Shown here: positions 1 through 9,706 of the stretch, piece after piece
Position numbering within the stretch: the stretch's first letter is position 1
How the letters are laid out: every line of letters starts with the position of its first letter
Assembly (NCBI GenBank): GCA_963830175.1
Contig: CAWHKV010000006.1
Location: forward strand, 62,001 to 126,000
Direction of reading: 5' to 3'
DNA: 64,000 nucleotides
Source of the DNA: JBBRBB01 sp963830175
GTDB taxonomy: Bacteria > Bacteroidota > Bacteroidia > Chitinophagales > Chitinophagaceae
The notes under the pieces: model-generated
Database searches by the model: none
What the model saw: only the letters and a program-made list of their open reading frames with translations
What the model was told of the DNA's origin: nothing
Program-made: the position numbers and the translations under genes

Positions 1-150
1 ACGCGACATCATTCAGAGAACATTGCTGAAACCATGCAGGCAGAAAAACCATGGATTGAATCGTCCCGTGAATTTTTTGGTTTAATGATTCTTATCCTTG
101 TCCTGGCCATAAATTATATCCACTTCAAAAGGTTCCAAAAAAGGGTATAA
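1..150 (+). CDS. C-terminal end of a membrane protein (5' truncated by window edge)
   Basis: An open frame enters from the left edge and stops with TAA at 148-150, giving 49 visible residues. The tail has a polar stretch, then one hydrophobic segment (GLMILILVLAINYI), then a basic end (HFKRFQKRV). This is the usual look of a final transmembrane helix followed by a cytoplasmic tail. It lies 76 bp upstream of the cytochrome/DUF1549 gene on the same strand and may belong to the same group. The family cannot be recognised from this fragment. Confidence 0.5.
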   Translation, partial: TRHHSENIAETMQAEKPWIESSREFFGLMILILVLAINYIHFKRFQKRV

Positions 151-226
151 AGTTTCGCCGGGAATTTAATTGCCTTCACTGGATTTTAGTACCTTCAAAA
201 TTGTTTGCCAACGTGCTTGATAGCCA

Positions 227-2455
227 ATGAAAAAATTAGTTGTTATTTCCCTGGTTTTTATTTCTGTATTGTTGGGAGTTTACTCCACTTCGTGCAATTC
301 GAAAGATGATGCAATTGCTAAGGATGAGCTGGTAAGCTACAACTTCCAGATACGCCCGATATTTTCAGATAAATGTTTTAAATGCCATGGTCCCGATGCC
401 AATGCAAGGCAGGCAGATCTTCGTCTGGATATTGAATCAGAAGCGTACCGGGCCCTTACTGAACATCCCAGGGCACATGCTATTGTACCCGGCAAGCCTG
501 CCCTTTCTGAAATGTTTTTTCGTATAACCTCTGAGGATACAGCTATTCAAATGCCACCACCCCAGAGTAACCTGGGCTTATTGAATGAAACCGAAATAGC
601 ATTAATTAAAAGATGGATTGAACAAGGCGCGAATTACGAACCGCATTGGGCCTTTATAGCGCCAAAGAAATCGCCACTTCCAAAAGTGGAAGATAAGAAT
701 TGGCCCAACAATGAAATTGATTATTTCATATTAAAGAACCTCGAAAAAAACAACCTTTCTCCGAATGAAGAGGCAGACAAAGAAAGGCTGATTAAGCGGG
801 TTTCGTTAGATATTACGGGTTTGCTGCCCACTCCTGGTCAAACAAAGAAATTTGTAGAAGATGCTTCACCAAAGGCATATGAAAATTTAGTGGATGAATT
901 ATTACAGCAACCTGCCTATGGAGAAAAAATGGCTATCGGTTGGATGGATGTATCGAGATATGCCGACTCGCATGGATACCAGGATGATAATTACCGCAGC
1001 CAGTGGCCGTGGCGGGATTGGGTTATTCATGCATTTAATACCAACCTACCTTATGATTCATTCATAACCTGGCAACTTGCCGGTGATCTGATGCCCAATG
1101 CTACAAAAGAACAATTGCTTGCAACTGGTTTTAACCGCAACCATAAAATAACAGAAGAAGGTGGGGTTATTGATGAGGAATACCGCATATCGTATGTAGA
1201 TGACAGAACCAATACCTTAGGTCGCGCAATAATGGGCATAACCATAGAATGCGCCAAATGTCATGATCATAAGTTTGACCCTTTTTCGCAGAAAGATTAC
1301 TACAGCATGTTCGCCTTCTTTAATAATATAAAAGAAGTAGGCCTTGAATCTTTGGTTGGCGGCCCGGATACATACGCCAAAAATCCGCGCATGGAAATTT
1401 CGAATGAGGATGCTGCATCACTTTTACGCTTCATAAATAAACCCGACACCAATAAGCTTGAAGTATCTGTAATGAAGGACAATGATACCCTTCGAAAAAC
1501 TTTTCTTTTAAGCCGGGGTAATTACGATCAGCCCACGGGAGATCCGCTGGCACCATCAACCCCGGCATCCATTTTACCTTTTACAGCATCCTATCCGCAA
1601 AACAGGCTTGGCTTATCAGAATGGTTGTTTAATGAAAAAAATCCGCTTACTGCCAGGGTATACGTTAACCGTGTTTGGCAGGATATTTTTGGAAGGGGCA
1701 TCGTAAAATCTTCGGGCGATTTTGGTATGCAGGGCGATCTCCCATCAAACCCACAATTATTAGATTGGCTTGCAGTAGATTTTATGGAGAATGGTTGGAA
1801 TATTAAAAGACTGGTCAAGCAAATAGTTATGTCTTCTACGTACCGGCAATCGGCAACAATAACAGATGAAAAATTAAAAGCAGACCCTGAAAATATTTTA
1901 CTCTCTCACGCCCCCCGGGTAAGAATGCAGGCAGAACTGGTGCGGGATATGGTTTTATACAGCAGTGGTTTATTAAATACCTCTATTGGTGGTCCAAGTG
2001 TTAAACCATACCAGCCCGCTGGTCTTTGGGAACTAGCCACATCCGGCCGCGGCATTTTACAAACTTACATACAGGATACAGGCAAGTTGCTCTACCGGAG
2101 AGGTTTGTATACGTTTATAAAACGCACTACTACCCCACCTGTAATGATGATCTTTGATGCCAGCAACCGCGACCAGTGTGAAGTGAAACGAACACGAACC
2201 AATACCCCATTGCAGGCACTCGTAATGCTTAATGATCCTACAGTGCTTGAAGCATCATTGGCGCTGGCTGATAAAACACTTCAACAAAAAAAATCTGCAG
2301 ATGCAATGATCAGTGAGTGTTTTAAAAGAATCATTTGCCGAACGCCAACCTCAAAAGAAATGGCATTGTTAAGATCCTATTATGAGGAGCGCGTGTCAGC
2401 GTTTAAATCCAATCCGGGTAATGCTGAAAAGATCATTAAAGTAGGCCGAATATAA
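227..2455 (+). CDS. PSCyt1-DUF1549-DUF1553 lipoprotein (planctomycete-type cytochrome c domain protein), C-terminus frameshifted
   Basis: Exported protein of 742 residues as read. Residues 1-23 are a lipoprotein signal ending in a Cys (YSTSC). A planctomycete-type cytochrome c domain follows, with the haem motif C50-F-K-C53-H54. The DUF1549 region spans about residues 165-370 and contains a second CxxCH-like motif, ECAKCHDH. The DUF1553 region spans about 455-735. Family members sit next to DUF1501 proteins, as here, and are thought to act in extracytoplasmic carbohydrate or redox metabolism; the substrate is unknown. The reading frame ends abruptly after KVGRI. The missing tail is present in the +1 frame up to a stop at 2544-2546, one base before the next ATG, so the natural protein is probably about 33 residues longer. 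Confidence 0.88.
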   Translation: MKKLVVISLVFISVLLGVYSTSCNSKDDAIAKDELVSYNFQIRPIFSDKCFKCHGPDANARQADLRLDIESEAYRALTEHPRAHAIVPGKPALSEMFFRITSEDTAIQMPPPQSNLGLLNETEIALIKRWIEQGANYEPHWAFIAPKKSPLPKVEDKNWPNNEIDYFILKNLEKNNLSPNEEADKERLIKRVSLDITGLLPTPGQTKKFVEDASPKAYENLVDELLQQPAYGEKMAIGWMDVSRYADSHGYQDDNYRSQWPWRDWVIHAFNTNLPYDSFITWQLAGDLMPNATKEQLLATGFNRNHKITEEGGVIDEEYRISYVDDRTNTLGRAIMGITIECAKCHDHKFDPFSQKDYYSMFAFFNNIKEVGLESLVGGPDTYAKNPRMEISNEDAASLLRFINKPDTNKLEVSVMKDNDTLRKTFLLSRGNYDQPTGDPLAPSTPASILPFTASYPQNRLGLSEWLFNEKNPLTARVYVNRVWQDIFGRGIVKSSGDFGMQGDLPSNPQLLDWLAVDFMENGWNIKRLVKQIVMSSTYRQSATITDEKLKADPENILLSHAPRVRMQAELVRDMVLYSSGLLNTSIGGPSVKPYQPAGLWELATSGRGILQTYIQDTGKLLYRRGLYTFIKRTTTPPVMMIFDASNRDQCEVKRTRTNTPLQALVMLNDPTVLEASLALADKTLQQKKSADAMISECFKRIICRTPTSKEMALLRSYYEERVSAFKSNPGNAEKIIKVGRI

Positions 2456-2546
2456 ACCTGTTACTAAATCACCAAAAGATCTTGCGGCACTTATGCAGGT
2501 GATACAGGTAATTTACAATATGGAAGAGGCTATTACAAAAACATAA
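2441..2546 (+). other. Frameshift site and displaced C-terminal tail of the DUF1553 gene
   Basis: Removing one C from the CC at 2446-2447 changes KVGRI-stop to KVGEYKPVTKSPKDLAAL and continues without interruption to TAA at 2544-2546. This tail resembles the usual end of PSD1/DUF1553 proteins (a KVG-E-x-P stretch, then a helical segment ending in EEAITK). It restores a 1-bp gap to the downstream DUF1501 gene. The indel may be an assembly error or a real mutation. Confidence 0.75.
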
Positions 2547-2547
2547 C

Positions 2548-4002
2548 ATGAGCAATGAATTTATAGAACAGGGTTTAAACGTAAGCAGGAGGCGTTTTTT
2601 GTCACGGCTTAGCATTGGGCTGGGTAGTGCGGCTTTAGGTAGTTTGCTGATGCCGGGACTATTTTCTGGTGGTGCTCCGGATGAAGAAGAATTGATGGCG
2701 GGCATTCCACATTTTGCGCCAAAAGCTAAACGTGTTATCTATCTTTTTCAAAATGGTGCACCCTCACAATTAGAATCCTTTGATTATAAACCCATGCTTA
2801 CAAAAATGGTGGGGCAGGATCTTCCTGAGTCTATCCGGCAGGGGCAGCGGCTTACGGGGATGACCTCCGGCCAAAAAACTTTTCCATTAGTAGGTTCGTA
2901 TTATAAGTTCAACCAGCATGGAGAATCCGGTGCCTGGGTTAGTGAATTGTTTCCGTACATGGCTAAAGTAGTAGACGACCTGTGTATTATAAAGAGCATG
3001 CACACAGAAGCTATTAATCATGATCCTGCGCTTACATTTTTTCAAACCGGTGCACAACAGGGAAACCGGGCCAGCATGGGCAGTTGGGTGAGTTATGGAT
3101 TAGGAACTGAAAATAAAAATCTTCCGGCCTTTTGTGTATTGCTTTCGCGAGGAAAAGGCAATGGTCAGGGTGTTTACACCAAACTTTGGAGCAATGGTTT
3201 TTTAGACTCCGTGCACCAGGGTGTGCAATTCAGCAGTGGCGAACATCCTATTTTGTATTTGCAGGATCCGGAAGGAATGAATAGAACCGAACGCCGGGGT
3301 ATGATTGATAAGATCGCAGAGTTGAATGAAATAAACCTCAAAGATTTTGGCGATCCTGAAATTGGTACGCGTATTAAGCAATATGAAATGGCGTTTCGCA
3401 TGCAAACTGCGGTTCCCGAAGTGCTGGATGTAAGTAAAGAACCAGAAGATATAGTAAAGCTGTACGGCGCTGAATGCCTGGTTCCCGGAACGTATGCAGC
3501 GAATTGTTTACTGGCAAGAAAACTTTCTGAAAATGGGGTTCGCTTTATACAGTTATATCACCAGGGATGGGATCAGCACGGAAACCTGCCCAGCGAAATG
3601 AAAGGTCAGGCCAAAGATGTAGATCAGCCTTCCGCTGCATTAATAACCGATTTAAAACAACGTGGTTTACTGGATGAAACATTGGTAATATGGGGTGGTG
3701 AATTTGGCAGAACAAATTATTGCCAGGGAAAAATGACGGAAGACAATTACGGCCGAGACCACCATCCGCGCTGCTTTAGTATTTGGATGGCCGGGGGTGG
3801 CGTTAAGCCGGGAATGGTATATGGAGAAACCGATGAATTTGGTTACAACATAGTTAGTAACCCGGTACATGTGCACGATTTTCATGCAACGGTGCTAAAC
3901 CAGCTGGGTCTGGATCATGAAAAACTTACATATCGCTTCCAGGGAAGAAGGTTTAGGCTAACCGATGTAGAAGGAAAAGTGGTGAGGGATATTTTATCAT
4001 AA
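2548..4002 (+). CDS. DUF1501 family protein with Tat signal
   Basis: 484 residues. The N-terminus has a twin-arginine motif (SRRRFLSRL at about residue 13) followed by a Gly/Ala/Leu-rich hydrophobic stretch, so folded export by Tat is expected. The body matches the DUF1501 family, which has an alkaline-phosphatase/sulfatase-like fold: FQNGAPSQLESFDYKP near the start, then QLYHQGWDQHGN and GGEFGRTNYCQG with the conserved metal-ligand-like His/Asp. Reading starts 1 bp after the true stop of the DUF1549/1553 gene, so the two are translationally coupled. In other genomes the pair also travels together. The biochemical activity is not established. Confidence 0.9.
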   Translation: MSNEFIEQGLNVSRRRFLSRLSIGLGSAALGSLLMPGLFSGGAPDEEELMAGIPHFAPKAKRVIYLFQNGAPSQLESFDYKPMLTKMVGQDLPESIRQGQRLTGMTSGQKTFPLVGSYYKFNQHGESGAWVSELFPYMAKVVDDLCIIKSMHTEAINHDPALTFFQTGAQQGNRASMGSWVSYGLGTENKNLPAFCVLLSRGKGNGQGVYTKLWSNGFLDSVHQGVQFSSGEHPILYLQDPEGMNRTERRGMIDKIAELNEINLKDFGDPEIGTRIKQYEMAFRMQTAVPEVLDVSKEPEDIVKLYGAECLVPGTYAANCLLARKLSENGVRFIQLYHQGWDQHGNLPSEMKGQAKDVDQPSAALITDLKQRGLLDETLVIWGGEFGRTNYCQGKMTEDNYGRDHHPRCFSIWMAGGGVKPGMVYGETDEFGYNIVSNPVHVHDFHATVLNQLGLDHEKLTYRFQGRRFRLTDVEGKVVRDILS

Positions 4003-4110
4003 TAAGTTCAGTATCACTCTTTAAAAGTTGAACAATGTTCAGAACGGTGCAGTGAGTGACACAACAAACGATTCACAAGGGTACATAGCCGGTAATAAAA
4101 ATATTTACAT

Positions 4111-5136
4111 ATGCAACGCAGAAAATTTTTACAACAAACCAGTTTGCTCGCAGGTGGCGTGGTAATTATGAAAGACCTGTTTGCCAAATCGCATGACCCG
4201 CTTTACGGGCATAATGGTATGGTGTACAGAATGGATACAAAGTGGGGTACGCAAAATCCTGACATTTACCCGGTAAACGATTGCCACGAAATGGTGCAGG
4301 ATAAACTAGGCAGGCTGGTGTTGCTTACCAACGAAACGAAGAATAATATTTTGGTGTATGATACCTCAGGTAAGGTTTTAGAAGCGTGGGGGCACGAATT
4401 TCCAGGTGCGCACGGCTTAACGTTGCATAACGAAAATGGAGAAGATTTTTTGTATATCACAGACACAAATCTTCACCAGGTTTATAAAACCACTATGAAC
4501 GGTAAAGTGTTGCTTACTATTAACTACCCCGCCGAAACCGGGGTGTATGAAAAAAAGGAATCATTTGTACCGACTGAAACAACAGTACTCGATAATGGAG
4601 ATTTTTATATCGCTGATGGGTATGGTTCTCAATTTATTATGCACTACGATGCAAGTGGAAATTTAAAAAACTTTTTTGGTGGAAAGGGTGAAGGAAATGA
4701 ACACCTGGATAATGCGCATGGCATTACAGTAGACAACAGGCAGGGCGCTCCCACCCTGTTGATCACAGACCGTACCCGTAATTGTTTTAAGCGTTTTACC
4801 ATGGAAGGCAAATTGCTTGAAGTAATACAACTGCCCGGCGCGTGTGTTTGCCGGCCCGTAATTCATGGCGATCATTTGTATGCTGCCGTGTTGCGCTCGC
4901 CTACCCTTGAAAATAATGCATCAGGGTTTATAACCATTTTAGATAAAGAAAACAAAGTTGTTTCTAACCCTGGCGGAACAGCTCCGCAATACATCGATAA
5001 CCAATTGCAACCTATGGCACAGGCAGAAAAAATTTTAGTTCATCCACATGATGTTTGCGTTGACCGTGACGAAAATATTTACGTGGCCCAATGGGCTTCA
5101 GGAAAAGTGTATCCATATAAATTTACCCGGGTATAA
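4111..5136 (+). CDS. Secreted NHL/6-bladed beta-propeller protein
   Basis: 341 residues. It begins MQRRKFLQQTSLLAGG, a Tat-like leader for export. The rest is a string of beta-propeller blades with NHL-type motifs, for example FLYITDTNLHQVYK, DFYIADGYGSQFIMHY, ITVDNRQGAPTLLITDRTRN and DVCVDRDENIYVAQW. Such propellers resemble peptidylglycine amidating lyase and other binding or enzymatic propellers. No catalytic assignment is possible by eye. It lies 108 bp after the DUF1501 gene and 15 bp before the cytochrome c membrane protein, so it is probably co-transcribed and may be a periplasmic partner of that system. Confidence 0.8.
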   Translation: MQRRKFLQQTSLLAGGVVIMKDLFAKSHDPLYGHNGMVYRMDTKWGTQNPDIYPVNDCHEMVQDKLGRLVLLTNETKNNILVYDTSGKVLEAWGHEFPGAHGLTLHNENGEDFLYITDTNLHQVYKTTMNGKVLLTINYPAETGVYEKKESFVPTETTVLDNGDFYIADGYGSQFIMHYDASGNLKNFFGGKGEGNEHLDNAHGITVDNRQGAPTLLITDRTRNCFKRFTMEGKLLEVIQLPGACVCRPVIHGDHLYAAVLRSPTLENNASGFITILDKENKVVSNPGGTAPQYIDNQLQPMAQAEKILVHPHDVCVDRDENIYVAQWASGKVYPYKFTRV

Positions 5137-5151
5137 GCGTAAAAAAGGTTC

Positions 5152-7284
5152 ATGCATACATTTAGAAAGATTGGTGAAGGCGTATTATTAGGCGGCATTT
5201 GCTTTATGTTATTCATCGCCGTATTTGAGCATTTGCTTCAACTGCCCGCTTGGCTGCAGGTGGCAGGCAGAATGCACCCCATGTTTCTTCATTTTCCTAT
5301 TGTTTTATTGCTCCTGTCATTTTTTAGCTTGTGGCTTCCTGTAAAAGAAAAAGGAGAATACTGGTTAAATATTTTGCGGTTAATGGCTGCATTGTCAGCC
5401 ATGGTAACTGCCAGCATGGGATTATTGCTATCCATTGAGCATACAGCAGGCGAAGCACTTACGTGGCACAAATGGCTTGGAGTAGGTGTTGCACTAACAG
5501 GCTTTATCTTTTATCATACCTATACCTATTTATGTGAACGAAAAAATACAGGTAAAATATTTACGGTTGCTGCTTCAATCATTATCATTTTTACCGGGCA
5601 TTATGGTGCAAACCTTACTCACGGAGATAATTATTTGCTGGCACCGGTTTCTGAAGAAAATAAAATGGTAGCACTTGAAGATGCTATCGCTTATAATGAT
5701 ATAATAAAACCTATACTGGATAAAAAATGTGGCGCATGCCATAGCGCATCTTCTATAAAAGGTGGTTTGCTTTTAACAGATTCAGCCGGTATTGTTTTGG
5801 GCGGAAAAACAGGACCGCTTTTTATTACAGGAAAACCTGAGCTAAGCCTGATGATGCAACGCATTCATTTACCTGTTGATGATAAACATCACATGCCGCC
5901 CAAAGCAAAAGCGCAGTTGAGTGATGAAGAAATTGCATTGTTACATGCATGGATTCAAAGTGGCGCAGTGTTCAACAAAAAAATTATTGCACTGCCGAAG
6001 GAAGATTCTTTTAGAGTGGTTGCATCCGGATTTTTATTACCATCTACAAATAATACAGGTACTGTTTACGCATTCGAAGCTGCAAAAGAGAGTGACATTC
6101 AGGCTTTAAATAATAATTACCGGGTACTGGAACCATTAGGTAAAGGGTCACCTGCACTTGCGGTACATTTTTATGGCATAAGTAAATATTCGTCTGCGTC
6201 ACTGAAGGAATTACTGAAGGTGAAAGACCAGGTTACAGAACTATCATTATCGCGTATGCCTGTTACCGATGGTGATATGGATATAATAAAGCAATTTAAA
6301 AACCTTGAGACGTTGAATTTAAATTTTACAGATGTTACAGATGCAGGCATCCAAAAATTAACCGGCATGCAACAGCTGCAATCAGTATCAATCGCGGGTA
6401 CAAAAGCAACTATTTCTTCACTAAAAAGCATTGCAGCATTGCCGCAGTTAACAAGGGTAACTATCTGGAATACAAATATTGACAGTGCACAATTAGCCAT
6501 TTTGAAAAAAACTAATGCAAAAATCAATTATGAAACAGGATTCTCCGGCGCTGGCGATACCATTGCTTTAAGCACCCCTGTAATTAAAAGAGCGCCTGGT
6601 ATTTTTTATGATACCGCAATTGTAACAATGGAACACCCTTTTAAAGATGTAGAAATTCGTTACACACTTGATGGAACCGATGTTGACAGTTTAAAAAGCA
6701 ATATTTACAGCAAACCTGTAATAATTAAAAAGGATACCAAATTGCAGGCGAAAGCTTTTAAAAAAGGCTGGTATGGCAGTCCCGATGCTGAAGTAGATTT
6801 TGTGAAGGGAGGATTTATACCTGATTCGTTTAAAATAATTACACCGATTGATATAAGCTACAAGCTGCAGAACCCAAATATATTAATAGACAAAGACCTT
6901 GGTGACCTAAGTTTTAATAATGGAAAATATTTTGGTTTCAGAATGAATGATGCAGGTTTTTTGCTTCAATATAATAACCCAGTTAAATTGAATGAGGTTT
7001 TACTAAATACATTGCTTGTAACCGCTTTTTACATTTTTCCACCGGTTAAAATAGAAGTTTATGGAGGAATGGAAGTGGAAAAAATGCAATTATTAGGGAG
7101 CCTTTCCCCAGTAATGCCAACGGAAAATAAACCATCTGAAATGCTTCAGTTTATAGTTCCTTTAAAACCTGCTGAAGTAAAGTATATTAGAATTGTTGCA
7201 AAACATTTGCCCATTTTACCTCCATGGCATGCAGGTAAAGGGCAGCCCGCATGGGTTTTTATAAGTGAAATTGTGGCGAGGTAA
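5152..7284 (+). CDS. DUF2231-cytochrome c-chitobiase C-domain membrane protein
   Basis: 710 residues with a mosaic structure. Residues 1-165 contain several transmembrane helices including GRMHPMFLHFPIVLLLL, typical of the DUF2231 membrane domain. A planctomycete-type cytochrome c domain follows, with C193-G-A-C196-H197 and a downstream HMPPK that could supply the Met ligand. Residues about 360-450 have leucine-rich-repeat-like spacing (LTELSLSRMPVTDGDM, LETLNLNFTDVTDAG). A chitobiase/hexosaminidase C-terminal-like domain (IRYTLDGTDVD) follows at about 490-560, then a beta-rich C-terminus. It is the last gene of the cluster. The arrangement suggests a membrane electron acceptor for the exported DUF1549/1501 proteins; this is inference. 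Confidence 0.85.
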   Translation: MHTFRKIGEGVLLGGICFMLFIAVFEHLLQLPAWLQVAGRMHPMFLHFPIVLLLLSFFSLWLPVKEKGEYWLNILRLMAALSAMVTASMGLLLSIEHTAGEALTWHKWLGVGVALTGFIFYHTYTYLCERKNTGKIFTVAASIIIIFTGHYGANLTHGDNYLLAPVSEENKMVALEDAIAYNDIIKPILDKKCGACHSASSIKGGLLLTDSAGIVLGGKTGPLFITGKPELSLMMQRIHLPVDDKHHMPPKAKAQLSDEEIALLHAWIQSGAVFNKKIIALPKEDSFRVVASGFLLPSTNNTGTVYAFEAAKESDIQALNNNYRVLEPLGKGSPALAVHFYGISKYSSASLKELLKVKDQVTELSLSRMPVTDGDMDIIKQFKNLETLNLNFTDVTDAGIQKLTGMQQLQSVSIAGTKATISSLKSIAALPQLTRVTIWNTNIDSAQLAILKKTNAKINYETGFSGAGDTIALSTPVIKRAPGIFYDTAIVTMEHPFKDVEIRYTLDGTDVDSLKSNIYSKPVIIKKDTKLQAKAFKKGWYGSPDAEVDFVKGGFIPDSFKIITPIDISYKLQNPNILIDKDLGDLSFNNGKYFGFRMNDAGFLLQYNNPVKLNEVLLNTLLVTAFYIFPPVKIEVYGGMEVEKMQLLGSLSPVMPTENKPSEMLQFIVPLKPAEVKYIRIVAKHLPILPPWHAGKGQPAWVFISEIVAR

Positions 7285-7368
7285 TTTATTTGGGGCAATA
7301 ACTGGTATCAGTGCATCCTTCATCACCAAAGTATTCTCATGTAACTTGCAGGGTACAGGCTATAAATT

Positions 7369-9657
7369 ATGATATATAAGGGCAAAGAAATTTTATTTCC
7401 GGCAACCACCCAGGTCAGCTTCTTAAAATTAGTAGAAAAAATTAATCAGCAACAGCAAAAGAATGATGACACTCTTTTAATGTGCAATGCAAGCCTCCTT
7501 GAAAAAATTAATGATCATCCAGAGTTACTGCAGGGCATTGGGAACGAACATTTTGAAGAAGATAGCGAGCTGGTTAAACAATTGTGCAGTACACTATTTC
7601 CCGATGCGCTAAGAAAAAATGAAATTAAAGGAGTAATTCCGCCCTTTGAGTTTCGCCCGTTTTACGTAAGTGAAAGGTTTAAAACTATTTTAGAGAATTC
7701 TGAAGAAGATTTCCATTTTGAAATAAATGATTTTACAGAAGATCAGCTGTACATATATGGCTGCGTATCCATACTTACCTTCTATTACAAATATCCTTTT
7801 TTAATGTCCCTGCCAACATTGGTTGATATACCTGTTTGCAAAGGAGGAATGGTTAGAACATACAGGCTGGTAATGAATGGAGATATGCTGGAAATACTTC
7901 CTACAGAAAAGTCGCTTGAAATAACAAATGAAGATTACCTGGAACTATTGGCAGATTTCGACAACATTGAATTATGGAAAAGAAAATTTCTTCCAAACAG
8001 TTGGCTAATGAAAGGTATTGGGATCGTTAACCTGTTCGATGTAACGCTTGATCAATCCATTAATAAAATAACATCCCGGCTATTAACTAACACTTTGAAT
8101 AACCTTGATGACATTTTGGAAGAAATGGAAAAATTTCTTGGAGTAGAGCAGTTATCCATGGGGTTTTTAGGTGCCGGCAACAGTAGTTTTTTAGAAGATA
8201 TTCATGGTTTAAAAAATTTAATACTGGTTGAAGATCACGAATTAACTTTTAAAGAAAACCTTTGTGCCAACAGCTATAAAATACTTATTGAGCAGGGAAA
8301 GCCAATTGTAATAACAGATATACACAAATGGAATTCTTCTTCATCATGCAGTGTAGTTTCAACGATCATCGAAAAATTATCTTACGGCAGTTATATACTC
8401 GTACCTATATGGTATAAGGGTGAGGAATTAGGATTTTTAGAATTAGCCTCACCGAAAACTTACGAGTTAAATGGATCAACCCTTTTAAAAATAAATGTTT
8501 TGCTTCCTACCATCGCAATGGCCTTAAGCAGAAACAAGAATGAAATGCAAAACCGGGTAGAAGCCATAATTCAACAGGAATGCACTACAATTCACCCCTC
8601 TGTTAAATGGCGGTTTGAAGAAGAGGCGGTAAAATTTATAAACTCTCACGAAACCGAAGAAAACCCGCTATTTAAAGACCTTGTATTTAGGGATGTTTAT
8701 CCGTTATACGGGCAACTGGATATTAAAAATTCATCAAAAAAAAGAAATGATGCGGTAAATGCCGATCTCGTTCACCAGTTAACCTTAGTAAAAAACATTT
8801 TACAAACTGAATGGGAAAATTCTAAAATTCCTATTTATGAAGAAATGATGTACCGTGCTGATGATTATATTAAATTACTGGAGGATGAATTACTTTCTGG
8901 CAGCGAACAAAATATCAGTTTTTTTCTTGAAAAAGATATTCACCCGTTATTCGAGCAACTAAAAAATAAAAATGCAGTCAATTTTAAATCAATTACCAGT
9001 TATTTAAAATTATTGCCAAAAGGTTTACATACCATTTATAACCAGCGAAGAAAGTATGATGAAAGTGTGTTTATTATAAACCAGGCGCTTGCAACTATGC
9101 TTGATAAAAAGCAGAAAGAAGCACAGGAAATGTTTCCACACTACTTTGAACGGTATAAAACAGATGGTATTGAATACAATATTTATATAGGCAGGTCTAT
9201 TACACAAAAGAAAGAATTTGATCCAATATTTCTGCAAAACATACAATTGTGGCAACTGCTTGTTACCTGTGAACTTGAAAGAGAATTTAACCGGGTAAAG
9301 ATGAAGCAGGACATTGACCTGGAGGTTGCATCGCTCATTTTAGTATATAGCACCCCCCTTTCAATTCACTTTCGTATGGATGAAAAAAGATTTGATGTGG
9401 AAGGGGCGTACAATGCTCGGTATGAAATTTTAAAAAAACGTATTGACAAAGCCCATATTAAAGGCACCACAGAAAGAATTACCTGCCCCGGCAAAATTGC
9501 TATCGTATTTACCAACGACAAAGAAGAAGCAACCTATCTCAGGTATATAAACTACCTGGAGAAAAAAGGGTATGTTGAAAAAAATACAACCGAAGTTTTA
9601 GAGGTAGAAAACCTGCAAGGTTTGGCTGGCTTAAAAGCATTAAGAGTAACCTTATAA
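7369..9657 (+). CDS. GAF domain-containing protein
   Basis: 762 residues with no signal peptide or obvious membrane helix, so probably cytoplasmic. The stretch around residues 240-390 (MEKFLGVEQLSMGFLG, YGSYILVPIWYKGEELGFLELASP, then an IAMALSRNKNEMQ helix) looks like a GAF small-molecule-binding domain leading into a signalling helix. No histidine kinase, GGDEF or HTH output domain is visible. The remaining regions, rich in Lys, Glu and Ile, are unassigned. Similar long GAF proteins are common in Chitinophagaceae and have no known function. It is 84 bp from the upstream gene and appears to be independent of it. Confidence 0.7.
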   Translation: MIYKGKEILFPATTQVSFLKLVEKINQQQQKNDDTLLMCNASLLEKINDHPELLQGIGNEHFEEDSELVKQLCSTLFPDALRKNEIKGVIPPFEFRPFYVSERFKTILENSEEDFHFEINDFTEDQLYIYGCVSILTFYYKYPFLMSLPTLVDIPVCKGGMVRTYRLVMNGDMLEILPTEKSLEITNEDYLELLADFDNIELWKRKFLPNSWLMKGIGIVNLFDVTLDQSINKITSRLLTNTLNNLDDILEEMEKFLGVEQLSMGFLGAGNSSFLEDIHGLKNLILVEDHELTFKENLCANSYKILIEQGKPIVITDIHKWNSSSSCSVVSTIIEKLSYGSYILVPIWYKGEELGFLELASPKTYELNGSTLLKINVLLPTIAMALSRNKNEMQNRVEAIIQQECTTIHPSVKWRFEEEAVKFINSHETEENPLFKDLVFRDVYPLYGQLDIKNSSKKRNDAVNADLVHQLTLVKNILQTEWENSKIPIYEEMMYRADDYIKLLEDELLSGSEQNISFFLEKDIHPLFEQLKNKNAVNFKSITSYLKLLPKGLHTIYNQRRKYDESVFIINQALATMLDKKQKEAQEMFPHYFERYKTDGIEYNIYIGRSITQKKEFDPIFLQNIQLWQLLVTCELEREFNRVKMKQDIDLEVASLILVYSTPLSIHFRMDEKRFDVEGAYNARYEILKKRIDKAHIKGTTERITCPGKIAIVFTNDKEEATYLRYINYLEKKGYVEKNTTEVLEVENLQGLAGLKALRVTL

Positions 9658-9706
9658 ACTTTCAAAAAACAGTTTTATAATTTTTACTTTAACTGTAAAA
9701 AAACGC

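Noticed and set aside
4060..4095. Possible dispersed intergenic repeat (GAGTGACACAACAAACGATT region)
   Set aside because: No second copy found in this window, so repeat status cannot be supported.
6171..6527. 118-residue minus-strand open frame inside the DUF2231-cytochrome gene
   Set aside because: Shadow of the leucine-rich-repeat-like coding strand.
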